Source: Sipunculus nudus (Eukaryota; Annelida; Sipuncula; Golfingiida; Sipunculidae). From it: a stretch of DNA of 64,000 bases. Under the pieces are notes generated by a model. That model saw only the letters and a program-made list of their open reading frames with translations, was not told where the DNA came from and did not search any database. The position numbers and the translations under genes were made by a program. The stretch covers positions 620,479 through 684,478 of the forward strand of contig CM049321.1 in the NCBI GenBank assembly GCA_026874595.1, given 5' to 3'. Shown here piece after piece: positions 45,700 through 56,599 of the stretch. Every line of letters starts with the position of its first letter. Position 1 is the first letter of the stretch.

Positions 45700-48300
45700 T
45701 AAATGTAAACTACAGAATGTGCGTCCTATATTTGCGTATCTTTAGTTAGTAAAAATGATTTTTCCACTTCCTCTTGAAACGTTTAACTCTTACATAATGG
45801 CAAACGATTTCGTAGAGGAGTAAAAAAATGTTGGCATAATTGCAATATTGATTTTTTTCATGTGTTTACTTATAAAACATAATGTCCGTTGCTATATTTT
45901 AATGATTGGCAGCAGCAGAATTATTGATCTTGACAATTTTTGTGAATGTCTGATACGAGTACATCTAAAAGCAGATCCACTCGTTCAGCAAAGAGATTTG
46001 CTGACATTCAGATGCCGTTTTTTCATAGAAAATATATATGTAAAGACTTTTTTCATATTTGAGTTTTCATGTACCAATTAAATATGACAAGTTGCATTTT
46101 TTGTAAAAACATACAGAGGATAATGCAGCCAGTTAAAGCTATGTTGTTAAAATGCGTGTAATAATATATTTCAATCAACATGGAAACATTACTTTTACGG
46201 AATTATTAATTTAATTTAATGATCCCTAAGTAGTTATAAAATGCCTAAAAACATAGTTCTTTGGTTGATTACATTATATAATTTTTTTAGAAGTTTTGTT
46301 TGGTGTTAGGAAAGGTATAAAAGATTAGTTGAATGTATGTTTTAAAGCAAGGAAGCTGTTCCTAAAGAAAGAAACGGCAATATGCATACCTCTATAGTAG
46401 TAGAAGCGGACCCCCCACCCCCTTTCAATCGCCTGTAAATATATTAAGGGTTTTATACCTTTTTTTGCCGCCTTGCAAAACTAAAAAAAATCCCCCCCTT
46501 CCCGCGCCTTTTATTAGGCTTTGTCATTACCCTCTAGGAATTGACCCCTCCTTTTCCGTAATTGAAAGTGACGTGGGTTTTTTTTACATTTAATGCCATG
46601 CAAGTGGGTGAGTGACTGTGCACATTGTCAGGCCACACATGCTTTAATCCGTCACTGACTGCAGGGGTTATTCCTGTGCACAATAGACCTTAATCCGAGA
46701 CCAATAAACCAAGCGACGACGGAGGCATTCCGATCTTAGTCGAAGGCAGTTCGGCTGTTTTTCGGTGTTATTCTCTACGCAATTTCCAAACCCCGCAAAA
46801 CACTCAAAATGATGTGTATATACATTAAATTAAGTTATTCTCTTATCGGGAGGTCACTGCGAGAACAATAATCTTTAAAATGATTTATATCACAGTGTCA
46901 AAAGCAACGATTCACAGAACATTGAGGACAAAAGTGGACCAGCTTCATTTAATTAGTATTATAATATATATATATATATATAACTCTGGAGAAAAACAAC
47001 ACTTAATTCACAACAGTCTGTTTCACGGGGTGCGACCCGATCATCAGGTGAATGTGGTTAGAATGAAGCTAACGGCGTGGTTTGAAAAGCCGAGACTTTA
47101 CGAGATTACGAGATTATGCTTTGTGCTATTCGGGTCGGGGGGGGGGGGGGGGCACGTGAAAGACTGACACTGATCCTATTGTCCTCGGGTGCACAATAGG
47201 ATTGGTCGGGGTACACGTGCGAAACTGGAACAAAACAGGGCAGGGCAAAGAGGTTATTAAAGTTGCAAATTTTATATATAACATATATTATACAAAGATA
47301 ATTACCAGGAAGCTCAGTTAGCATATTGAACTGATTTCTAATAGGGTCTTGGAAGCAGTGAACATATCAGTAGTATATATATGATAAAAATATGATATGA
47401 TATAAATACACATATACTGTGAAAATACACAATATACAAGGCAAATATACAAGGCAAATATACAAATATAAAATATAAAATATACTATACTATATATATA
47501 TAATCACAATCTTCACAATCATTGGGTCCTGGAAGAATGTAGACTTCTACTTTCTGTAAATGTGATATTTTTGCACAATATAAATGTCCATATATGGAAT
47601 AATGACTTTACTATGGATGATTAACCACAGTGCCTCTGATAAAACATCTTATAAATAACATTAACCTAGAATCTATGTTCATGTTCCATCTGTGTTAAGT
47701 GTACAAATCAAATTTAACTTTAAACCAATAAAAAACATTTTTTTTTCTTTAAACAGTACCACCATTTTTCCTGATGGGGTTCTCCTGGATATTTTAATAC
47801 GATGCGTGTATTTTCAGGATTTCTGATTCCAGAATTTCAAGTTCATAAAAGGTGTGCACTATCTGTATATCCGTACTAGGAGATCCGTTGTGTCTTTATA
47901 TTGTTAACTTCAGTTATATATTAACATCAGCTATGGCATTCAAATATCTTATTAATGACTGACGGCTAATACAAATGATGACCTGAGCAGTTTCATACTG
48001 GACTGAATTTCATTACACGTACTTGAAGCCTTTTCACTGTAATTATAGAGAGAGTATCACTTTGTGTCACCTTAAAATGTTGTTTGGCATACGCGATATC
48101 ATTACTGTATGTATTACTAAAACGTTAGTTGCGGATTGCCACTTCGGACATTAATTTAAGCCAGTTCCCTGGTGAATGTTATTTGCTGATATCCCCCGGA
48201 GAGCTGATAAAGACCAAGACTATTTCTACCAATGGAAAGAAGCACTTATATTAAGGTATAGGCCACTTATTGTAAATTCAGAATATTAGTTGCCAAAATC
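45700..48300. other. No gene recognised
   Basis: Contains a short TA tract (about 46963-46982), C-rich patches (46410-46510) and a G16 run at 47137-47152. Small frames show no domain. Confidence 0.5.
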
Positions 48301-48329
48301 ATTACGCTGTATAACAATAAGGGGATCGT

Positions 48330-49520
48330 ACAGCCTGTAACAACTACAGAGGAATCTCCCTGCTCAACGTAGCTGGGATGATCATGGACCGTGTTATTCT
48401 TCCATGCCTTCAGACCCTGCCTGGAAGCCAATTTGGATTCCGTCTGTCTCGTTCCACAAACGACATGGTGTTCTGCATTCGTCAGCTAAAGGAAAAGTTT
48501 GTTGAACAAGAGAAGCCTCTCTTCATGGTACGTGGCGACCTCACCAAGGCATTTGACTAAGTCAGTCATTCTGGTCTATTACTGGTACTTCAGAGGCTTG
48601 GCTGTCCTCCAAACATGCTAAAAACAAGATCCCTGTTTTTCTCCGCCCTCTTACGCCATGCTTTTCCCCGACTTCTAAGTACTGCACACCCACAGCTCCG
48701 GCTAATGTTTAACCTAGCAAGACTACGTGCTTAAGCCAAAGCATTATGCCCAGTCTTTGGACCTGCATTAGAGGAATTTGGCCTGAGAATAAGCATTCAG
48801 AAGACAATAGTCCTACCTCAACCAACCTCACTGTCCGAGGCCATCAACATAAACAGCGACACTCTGGCTCTGATAAATAAGTTCACATATTTAGGCTCTA
48901 CTGAAAAAAAAAACCAACAGCAAGGAACACGAGCAGATTGGGCAAGCAGGTCTGGAACAACTAGTACCTTTCTCTGTTGCTGAAAGTAAGGGTTTGCCAT
49001 GCTTTTTTCCTATGCACACTCCTGTATTCAAGTGAGACATTGTCAGGCTGCCGGAAACAGGAATACAGGTTAAAAACCTTCCATTTTCGCTGCCTTCGCC
49101 GAATCATAGGCGTGACCTGGAAAGATTACGTCTCAAATTCATTCGTGCTCGAGAAGACATGCTCCTCTGATTTATACACAAAGTTACGCTCCCGCCGCCT
49201 CCGCTGGGCTGGACATGTATATAGGATTGATGACACCCGCCTGCTAAAACCAATTCTCCATGGAGAACTGGCTAATGCTTCTAGGCCGAGAGAGAGAGGC
49301 CCCGCTTAAGGTACAAAGACGCATTGAAACGTGGTATGGTTGCATTTCAAATCGGTGCTAATAGCTAGGAGAATATCGCCACCAACATATCTTCCTGGCG
49401 GTTGGCCATCGCTGAAGGATCAAAGACCTCCCAGGCTTTATACCTGGACTCACTGGAGGAGAGACGCTTGAAACATCCTGCTGATCATCGCTCGCGAGCC
49501 AGAGAGAGAGAGAGAGAGAC
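48330..49520 (+). mobile_element. LINE-C, degenerate RT fragment
   Basis: The frame at 48378-48560 reads FGFRLSRSTNDMVFCIRQLK and ends RGDLTKAFD, equivalent to the 'qfGFR..rST.D.if..rql.EK' and 'f.DL.KAFD' RT blocks. After stops and shifts, 48977-49309 reads LKTFHFRCLRRIIGVTWKD and LRSRRLRWAGHV, the C-terminal block of these LINEs. No catalytic YADD is left and the middle is deleted. It ends near an (AG)n run at 49500-49520. It is a third LINE type in this window. Confidence 0.8.
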
Positions 49521-49529
49521 TACATAGTG

Positions 49530-50110
49530 TAAATTAAGAATATTAGATGAGCGTTTATTTCCATGGATTAAGGTGATCCGCCAATCCATGATTGGTTATC
49601 CTTATAATTGATGGTTTTTGAGTTTTCGATAAAGTATAGGATTTGCATATGTATGATAGCAGGTATAAGGTGGTGTGTCCCGTGATCAGACACAAAACTA
49701 AAGAAACGATAATTTGTTTGCCAATAATAAAAAAATGGCAACAAGTCGATTCAGTCACTTTCTTATAATCATGTATATTCATTTATTCCTTATTGCTCTG
49801 TGAAATCGTTAGCTATTATACGGCCATTTTAAGAGTTCAAAGGTTTCAAGAAAGAAGTGCAAAAAATCATTATTACTCACGGAAGATAGATAAATACATT
49901 TACATATTAGTAACAGGATCAATATTCTTGAACCATTCGGTGTTCAAAGCTTTAGCAGTTCATCAGCTATTGGGTAAGAGATAAAACATTTTGCATGCAA
50001 ACAGTTAAAATGTGTAATTATTGATAATCGGAGATTGCTATTCTCATTCTGTTTGAATTCTTCTAATAATCACTAATAATCCCGTATATGTAAATGAACC
50101 AAATTGTTTA
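49530..50110. other. No gene recognised
   Basis: AT-rich spacer between LINE-C and the MITE. Short frames only. Confidence 0.5.
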
Positions 50111-50124
50111 AATTAAATGTTTAA

Positions 50125-50929
50125 CACATTCGCTGTCCAGCCAAATATTCCCCCAGTGCCAGCTAGGGCCTGCAACAGTCTCGGAGAGGTCCGGGTGAGT
50201 CCGCAAGTGATCGTCCGGGTTTTCTTTCAGAATTTCACAATTTACATGCACTTGTTGGCGAAGGTACTTACACAAGCATATTGCTTTCTCTAAATGTATA
50301 GGATACATGAGATATCCAAATATGCCAAACCAATAATATGCAGCCGCGTTCTGATTACCCTGCCGATCTGTGTGTCAGGCATGTGGCACGCGCCCTATTG
50401 TTGTAGATTGCGCAATAGGCTGTCCTCGCGGGGCAATAAACCTGAACGACTTCACGCCTCGCTATCTCGAGTTAACACCTAAGGTGCGATCTATCACACC
50501 TCCGTCTAACCAGCGGGTTTGCCGCAAGTAAGTGGCTAAAATACGCCCAAATATAAAACAAGAAAGATTTTTATGCGGTCCTCGCTTTCGTTTGATTCTA
50601 AGGAATACTCCTACACGGTATCAATTTTACACTACAGCGGGTCATGAACTTATTTCACGGTAAAGGACGAGAGCCGTGGATATTTTCACGCTCCCAAAAC
50701 CTTTCTTGCTTTCGAGTTATCAAGCGCACTAATGAATTATAAATTTTACTATTTCATGACAAGAAACCAATTTATAAATGAACTACTACTCACTTGCATA
50801 GAGTTTATTAATAAATTTAAGAGATTTCTTACTGAAAATTGCTGATAAATTCATGACGAGTATACCCGTCATAGGCACTGGGGGAATCAGAAAATATGAC
50901 GAGTATACTCGTCATAGGCAGCGAAAGTG
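50125..50929. mobile_element. piggyBac-like MITE (805 bp) with TTAA target duplication
   Basis: Flanked on both sides by TTAA (50121-50124, 50930-50933). Terminal inverted repeats CACATTCGCTG and CAGCGAAAGTG match at 10 of 11 positions. A subterminal inverted pair ATTCCCCCAGTGCC (50147-50160) and GGCACTGGGGGAAT (50873-50886) lies inside. The right end also carries two near-identical palindromes TGACGAGTATACTCGTCA (50897-50914; variant at 50854-50871). No transposase frame, so non-autonomous. TTAA duplication plus such ends is the piggyBac signature. Confidence 0.8.
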
Positions 50930-51164
50930 TTAACATAAGCAAAACAAAAAAATAATTTTTGTTCAGCGACCTTGAGCGATGACACGTCAAAATATAGGTC
51001 ATAACTAATTATTTTCGGGTTTCTACGTAGAGTCCATCCGGGACATTATCAAATTTAAGTTAGACATTATTATTTTGTAGTTAAGATAAGTTTCAGTTAA
51101 CTGAGTTAGAAAAAGGCACTGTTAGAAATTATCGTCTATGTAAAAGCAGACTGAGATATATATA

Positions 51165-51170
51165 TAGCTA

Positions 51171-51221
<51 letters not shown>
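51165..51221. repeat. (TA)n microsatellite
   Basis: A TA tract abutting the truncated left end of the LTR element. Confidence 0.95.
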
Positions 51222-51226
51222 CGGTT

Positions 51227-51466
51227 ATAGATGTCTCTTTTGTGGTACATGTGTCTGTAGGCATTCGCTTTCGTGTTAGGCTTAAGCCCTGGGCGTTGCT
51301 ATGGCTTGTAGAGGTAAAGCGCTCGGTTTAATCCGTACTGGTTGAACTCTCGCGGAGTGTAAACACAGCGATAGCTGTCGTGCTAGTTTCGAATATTCAA
51401 GTGCACGTGTGTTGTTGGGTTCTCTCGATTGTTCGTGAAATAGGAGTGTCTTGAATTTTCGGATGA
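51227..51466 (+). repeat. Left LTR fragment
   Basis: Matches the first ~240 bp of the right LTR (from AGATGTCTCTTTT to CGGATGAGA) but lacks its TGTCAC start and everything from the TATA box onward. Clearly diverged from the right LTR, so the element is not recent. Confidence 0.85.
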
Positions 51467-51497
51467 GAAGTCTAATCTAAAATTTGCACAAAGTAAA

Positions 51498-51812
51498 ATG
51501 AAAACAAAGTATGACAAGCACACTGTAAATAGGACGTTTGAGCCTAGCGAAAAGGTCCTTGCCTTACTACTTATCCATGGCAGACCTCTGTAAGCTAGGT
51601 ATTTTGGTCCTTACATTGTTGACGAGAAAGTCAGTGATTTAAATTACATACTGTTAAAACCAGATAGGCGTAAGAAAAAACAAATGTGCCATGTAAAAAT
51701 GTTGAAACCATATTATGACAGAAATAGCACATCAGATATTGTACATAATGTTACTGCTGTTAATTGTGTAAAAACTGACCCTAACCCAGTTAAAGTAGGT
51801 ACTGATTGTTAG
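51498..51812 (+). pseudogene. Integrase C-terminal (GPY/F) module
   Basis: Reads EKVLALL, then after a TAA (51591-51593) ARYFGPYIV (GPY at 51606-51614), KVSDLNYILLKPDRRKKKQ and CHVKMLKPYY. This is the GPY/F module and the 'cHvn.LKpY' end typical of gypsy-type integrases. The frame runs on, interrupted only by a TAG at 51810-51812, into the RT N-terminal region in the same phase. The two are therefore parts of one polyprotein rather than a chance junction. Confidence 0.75.
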
Positions 51813-53231
51813 TGTGATGTAGACATTCAGTGTGGTACAGTACCACTAAAAAACTCAGACGTGCTTAACAACCTGGCTGCCAAACTGTCAAACCTTACCG
51901 CACAACAACAACAAGACCTCAAGAACCTGCTGCGGAATTATGAACATTTGTTTAATGACATTCCATCGCAAACTAACATATTGTGCCATGACGTCGATGT
52001 TGGCGAGGCAAGTGCAGTCAAGCAGCACCCATATAGACTGAGGTTCAATATTTGCTGGATAATGATTTTATTGAACCTAGTAACAGTAACTGGAGTTCAC
52101 CATGTATTCTTGTGCCAAAACCTGATGGAAGTTACCGTATGTGCACAGATTATCGAAAACTGAACTCTGTCACCAAGACTGACACGTTCCAGATTCCGAG
52201 GATCGATGAATGTATTAATAAAATCAGTAGCTCCAGATATGTTTCCAAGTTTGACTTGCTAAAAGAATCCTGGCAAGTTCGGCTGACAGAACAAGCGAAA
52301 GAAGTGTCCGCATTTGTGGCGCCGCAAGGACTGTTCCAGTATAAAGTTATGCCGTTTGGCATAAAGAACTCGCCAGCCACGTTCCAGTGGCTCATCCATA
52401 TGGTTGTCAAGGACATTCATGCCTGCGACGCATATATTGATGACCTTATCGTGTATAGCGACACCTGGAAGAAACATCTACTAATTCTTCGTGACCTCTT
52501 CGAAAGACTCAGTGAAGCACGTCTGACCGTCAACATAGTTAAATCTGAGTTTTGTCATGCACAGGTAACATTTTTGGGTCATATTGTTGGTCATGTAAAA
52601 CCTGTTGATGCTAAAATAAGTGCTATTTCTGCATTTCCTAGGCCGAAAGATAAAAAGCAAATGATGCGTTTTCTTGGTATGTTTGGACACTACCGGAAGT
52701 TTTGTCTAAATTTTTCTGCTGTAGCTGAACCTTTGACTAATTTGTTGAAGAAGAAAAAAAAGTTTGTATGGAATGTTCAGTGTGAAATGCATTTCATTAT
52801 TTGAAAGCAATTCTGCAAAGTTCACATGATTTGGTAGCTCCAGACTCTTTTGTACCTTTTAAGTTAGCTGTAGATTCTAGTGATACTGCTGCTGGTGCTG
52901 TGTTGTTAAAGAAGGCAGTGATGGCATAGATCATCCAATTTGTTATTTTTTAAGAAAGTTTAATGCAAACCAGAAAAACTACTCCACTATTGAAAACGAA
53001 TATTTGGCTTTGATTTTGGCATTGCAACATGTTGAAGTTTATGTTACCTCATCAGTCAAGCCTATCACTGTCTTCAGTGATCACAATCCCCTCACGTTCA
53101 TGAAAAAGTTGAAGTATAAAAATCAAAGATTGTTGAGATGGAGTTTGTCTTTTCAGGACTACAACTTTGAAATCAGACACATTTTAGGGAAAAACAATGT
53201 ACTAGCTGATTGCTTATCTAGATGTTTATGA
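51813..53231 (+). pseudogene. Reverse transcriptase-RNase H remnant
   Basis: RT blocks: DVDVGEASAVKQHPYRL, then a frameshift near 52050, WSSPCILVPKPDGSYRMC, DYRKLNSVTKTDTF, FQYKVMPFGIKNSPATFQ, the catalytic YIDD (about 52435) and FLGHIVG. Further shifts occur near 52800 and 52920. RNase H blocks: LAVDSSDTAAGAVL, YSTIENEYLALILAL, VFSDHNPLTF and NVLADCLSR. At least three frame breaks. Domain order ends here at the polypurine tract. Confidence 0.85.
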
Positions 53232-53356
53232 AATGTTGTCATCGAGATGTTTATGTAATGCTGTACATAAAATGATTTTTTAGATGTTGTAAAAAATTAG
53301 TGATTGTGATCGTAAAGACCGTTTTTTTTAAGAAAACATTATTTTTTTTTTCTTAC

Positions 53357-53367
53357 AGGAGGGGGAG
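53357..53367 (+). other. Polypurine tract
   Basis: AGGAGGGGGAG immediately precedes the TG of the right LTR, the expected primer for plus-strand DNA synthesis. The same tract precedes the second LTR at 58766. Confidence 0.85.
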
Positions 53368-54085
53368 TGTCACAGATGCCTCTTTTATTGCGGTACATGT
53401 GTCTGTAGGCATTCGCTTTCGTGTTAGGCTCAAGCCATGGGCACTGCTACGGCGTGTAGAGGCAAAGCGCTCGGTTTAATCCGTACTGGTTGAACTCTCG
53501 CGGAGTGTAAACACAGCGATTGCTTTCGTGCTAGTCTGGAATGTTCAAGTGCACGTATATTGTTGTGTTCTCTCGATTGTTCGTGAAATAGAAGTGTCTA
53601 GAATTTCCGGATGAGACGTTATAAATAGGGGCTGTGTTGAGAGCCGGGAGAGAGTAGAGAAATATTCCAGCGGACACAGAAGAGTGTGTATTAGTTGAAC
53701 TGGACTGAGAAGATTTATGTGAACTGGACTGAGAAGATTTATGTGAACTGTTCATCTGGATTATATGCTTTAAAGGACTTGTTGTTCTGTTACAGTGGTG
53801 GTTCCAGGTACTGTACACTTCATTTACTATACTGTGAAATTGTATTGATTTGCTGTTGTACTGTTGTTATACTGTGTAATTGTATTGATTTAGTGTATTG
53901 TAATGTTAGGGTTGTTTTAAGGATAAATTATAGTTATTTGTTAACAAAAAAAAACACGGACTTCTTTATTTATTCTCCTAGACATTTCACGCTGCCTAGT
54001 GTTACAGAATCTGATTTTTTTACCTCCATAACAGGATTTGTGCTCGTCACGACTACGTGATCTGTTGATATTAGGTTCCGTAACA
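53368..54085 (+). repeat. Right LTR (718 bp)
   Basis: Begins TGTCACAGATG and ends CCGTAACA, so it has the TG...CA ends. Contains a TATA box and, at about 53700-53745, a short tandem duplication (GGACTGAGAAGATTTATGTG-like) not present in the 58766-59458 copy. Confidence 0.85.
53620..53627 (+). promoter_or_regulatory. LTR TATA box
   Basis: TATAAATA, about 250 bp into the LTR. Expected to set the U3/R boundary some 25-30 bp downstream. A matching box lies at 59018-59025 in the duplicate. Confidence 0.6.
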
Positions 54086-54316
54086 ATACATATATATATT
54101 TATATATAACTGACCCGATTCGAATTAAATAGTGTTTTTCTTTGCGTCATCTATATATATTTTGTCTGTTTATATTGGTAATCTTCTCTATGGTTGTTGT
54201 TTTCAGAGATTATTCAGCTATTTCATTTTTTAGCGATCTGGTTAAATCAACAAAGGCTTTATTTTACCTTCTGTTGGAAGAAGGAGAATTACACTTATGG
54301 TAACAGTGTAGAGTTT

Positions 54317-54640
54317 TCATTTCCTCCCGAAGAGACAACAAATAATGCAAAATATAAGTAGCATGCTTTCCTGGAGTTGAACGAACATGCGAGTAACAGC
54401 CAAATATATTGATTCGTAAATGGCTATCAGCTGGGCAGGTTTTATATCAGCTTCCCTGTATACGTTAATTGTAATGGCATTATTGCATGTCAATGCACTT
54501 TCTCCAGTGGAAAAAGAGTAAAGTATTTTTTTCGGTAATGTGATTTGTTCAATCAAGGCCACGATATCCATATAGCCAGTTTGAAGTACAACATGAAGTC
54601 GTTCAGAATTGTTCAATTGTTGGCCTTTCATGTAATACTT
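54317..54640 (-). CDS. UPA-like exon fragment
   Basis: The open minus frame includes LHVVLQTGYMDIVALIEQ, then LTCNNAITINVYREADIKPA. The 'I.VY...D...a' block matches the UPA-like starts in loci C and D. A possible acceptor GAAAG/TAT lies just upstream. The frame's C-terminal end (LLIFCIICCLFGRK) may be intronic. It belongs to another member of the ZU5/UPA family, possibly the same gene as the 56-kb exons, in which case the plus-strand gene at 54.8-55.7 kb lies inside its intron. Confidence 0.4.
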   Translation of the reverse strand, partial: KYYMKGQQLNNSERLHVVLQTGYMDIVALIEQITLPKKILYSFSTGESALTCNNAITINVYREADIKPAQLIAIYESIYLAVTRMFVQLQESMLLIFCIICCLFGRK

Positions 54641-54779
54641 TCACACTAATAGAAATAAGTATAACTAAACCATTGTTCTTTTAAATGTCGGACCTTGACA
54701 TGTCGCGCTTTGTTTGTGTTTAACATTAGACTGGCTGGTCGAACACTTCACCCATTTGGCTCACTGACATCAATGAAAC

Positions 54780-55065
54780 ATGCAGCAATTTCAGGTTATG
54801 CCCGTTTTAGCCCTCGTGCTGCTAGTAAGATATGCTCTGTCAACAGAAGAATCTTATTTCCAACGGCAATATCTGAAGTCGCTAGGATCGGTCTTGAAAA
54901 CATGCAAAGTTCGGTCACAACTTGATTGTGCAAAGAGCTGTCTTGAAACTAGCGATTGTAGAGGCTTCAGATTTTTTTCAGACAGCAACGAATTGTGTCT
55001 GATTATGGACAGACTGGATGACCCAGATACGCAAGATCTATTCCCGGTAATGGTCCGCTAAACAG
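54780..55065 (+). pseudogene. PAN/apple-domain exon with signal peptide
   Basis: Starts MQQFQVMPVLALVLLVRYAL (signal peptide), followed by CKVRSQLDCAKSCLETSDC and RGFRFF...LCLI, the PAN/apple Cys and 'GF.f' pattern. The frame reaches TAA at 55059-55061, four bases before donor ACAG/GTAGCG (phase 1), which fits the next exon. The gene therefore looks like a two-exon gene with a premature stop. If the stop is genuine, a short secreted PAN protein of 93 residues remains. Confidence 0.65.
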
Positions 55066-55276
55066 GTAGCGTTTGTTCACGTTTGTCTTATATATCGAAC
55101 ATCTTCATAAACCTACTTGATCCTGATACATGTATTTGTCAACCGAGACTGTTATACCGGTATTGGTAATGACAATATTTACCATGCATATAAAACACAC
55201 TTATTATGATATTTATATTTCTATGTAAAGTGCATATTCACCAAATGGTCGATATAAATATATTATTTCATTACAG

Positions 55277-55716
55277 CAGAGGCTCCGAAAAATTATACCG
55301 TGTGCTTCGTCGGCATGAAGACCGACCTTTCATCTGCACAAAGCACAATTCCTTTAGATGTTTTGATCATTGATTATTAATGGGATCCTGTAAGACACGA
55401 GTTTACTACATCTGTAAGCCTCCTTTACCACGTTACCATCAGTGCTTCCATATCTGGAACCGAGAGCGTCAATCTACACGTGGTCGGTCCAAATGAATTA
55501 TATAGCAAGTTTAACCAGCAAGTCTACAGGGTATGATGTAAACAGACCAGTCATGACATAATTGCCCAGTTGCCTTTGGAAGACACGCTGAAAGCTGAGA
55601 GTCTATCAAGTCTTCAACTTGGTGCCGGCATTGAGGTTTCCCTACCGATTTTGGCATTTGACAAAGGTTTTTTTATTGAATACACACGTGAAACAACATA
55701 TGGACAGTACCAATAA
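55277..55716 (+). pseudogene. C1q-like domain exon with two in-frame stops
   Basis: Acceptor TTCATTACAG/CA, phase 1. A single frame of 145 codons up to TAA at 55714 reads PKNYTVCFVGMKTDLSSAQS, EFTTSVSLLYHVTISASISG, LQLGAGIEVSLP and GFFIEYTRETTYG, in order the strand pattern of a C1q/TNF-like jelly roll. It is interrupted by TAA (55378-55380) and TGA (55534-55536) but by no frameshift. With the exon at 54780 it gives a secreted PAN-C1q-like architecture. Confidence 0.6.
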
Positions 55717-56041
55717 TGAACATAAGAAACGATGTATACATATATACTAACACACTGCACAAAAACAGATACGATGACAATGCACAGAAACAAATCTTAC
55801 GTAGAGGCTTGATTATGGCCTATGATTGTTTGTTTACCAGGTAATTATATCTTATATTCTTCAGGGAATATAAATCAAATATTGTCACTATAATGACAAA
55901 TGCAAAACTTGTGTACATAAAACATAAAAAAAACAAGTCTTTGCATATTTAACAACAATAATATCTGTATCTAGAAATACAAAACATTTATTTTAACCAT
56001 GGACATATCTCAATGTCAATTTTTATAAACAAAAATATTTT

Positions 56042-56206
56042 TTATGACAAAAGTGGGCTCCACTTCTTATAATGTACAGATATAATTCCATTTCTGTGGG
56101 CAATGTTTCTTTCAATGGTGTATATCTGCACTTCACAAAGCTTTGGGTCCAATTCGTCTGTATTTTGTGCAGCTTCAGGGTACCAGACGTCCTTATGTGG
56201 ATTTAA
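56042..56206 (-). CDS. UPA-like exon, second ZU5/UPA locus
   Basis: Acceptor GGCTTATAG/TTA, phase 0, reads LNPHKDVWYPEAAQNTDELD then KLCEVQIYTIERNIAHRN, to a stop at 56042 or a donor CT/GTACAT shortly before. VWYP and EVQIYTIER parallel VWDP and EVEINVYTFDR of locus D, which supports a shared domain. Confidence 0.45.
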   Translation of the reverse strand, partial: LNPHKDVWYPEAAQNTDELDPKLCEVQIYTIERNIAHRNGIISVHYKKWSPLLS

Positions 56207-56378
56207 CTATAAGCCTCGAAATGGACACAAAGGGGCGTGGTCAGTGTATTTGAATGATGCTTTAAATATCAGAACTCCCTAAAGATCCTATCGTATTCAC
56301 TGAAGTTGATGACAAAAAGGGGATGCATGGGACCCAGTAACTAGAAAAGAACACATCATCATAACTGTATATTATTAC

Positions 56379-56546
56379 CTTCATCTCAATATGAAAGCCA
56401 CGGATCAGGGATTCGACTGTTAACTGATGTAACATGGCGTACCTTTGTTCCTTTTTCATATCAGCTTCCAGAAGGATGTCTTGAGTTGATCTGGTAGCCG
56501 CCCTGGTATAGTGAAAGCGAGGGCTTGGAACGAGATAAGTGTGCAT
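56379..56546 (-). CDS. ZU5-like exon, second ZU5/UPA locus
   Basis: The frame reads MHTYLVPSPRFHYTRA... and QRYAMLHQLTVESLIRGFHI, to donor ATGAAG/GTAATA in phase 0, fitting the exon at 56206. 'YLVPSPRFHYTRA' is comparable to 'LVVPPSHRNGYTKI' in locus C. An overlapping frame (KASDAEKVFDGVQCTLISFQ) is also open upstream, so the true 5' boundary is undecided. Confidence 0.35.
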
Positions 56547-56599
56547 TGTACTCCGTCAAATACCTTCTCTGCGTCTGACGCCTTGCGGTCTCCTGTTAC

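Larger units (their letters stand above)
51227..54085 (+). mobile_element. Ty3/gypsy-type LTR element with Gmr1-like pol order, degraded
   Basis: Order: left LTR fragment (51227-51466), integrase C-terminus (51498-51730), RT (about 51861-52800), RNase H (about 52805-53231), polypurine tract (53357-53367), right LTR (53368-54085). gag, protease, the integrase core and the rest of the left LTR are missing through a deletion at about 51466. RNase H is followed directly by the polypurine tract and LTR, so integrase precedes RT, as in the Gmr1 lineage and unlike ordinary Ty3/gypsy elements. Frames contain stops and shifts, so it is inactive. Confidence 0.8.
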
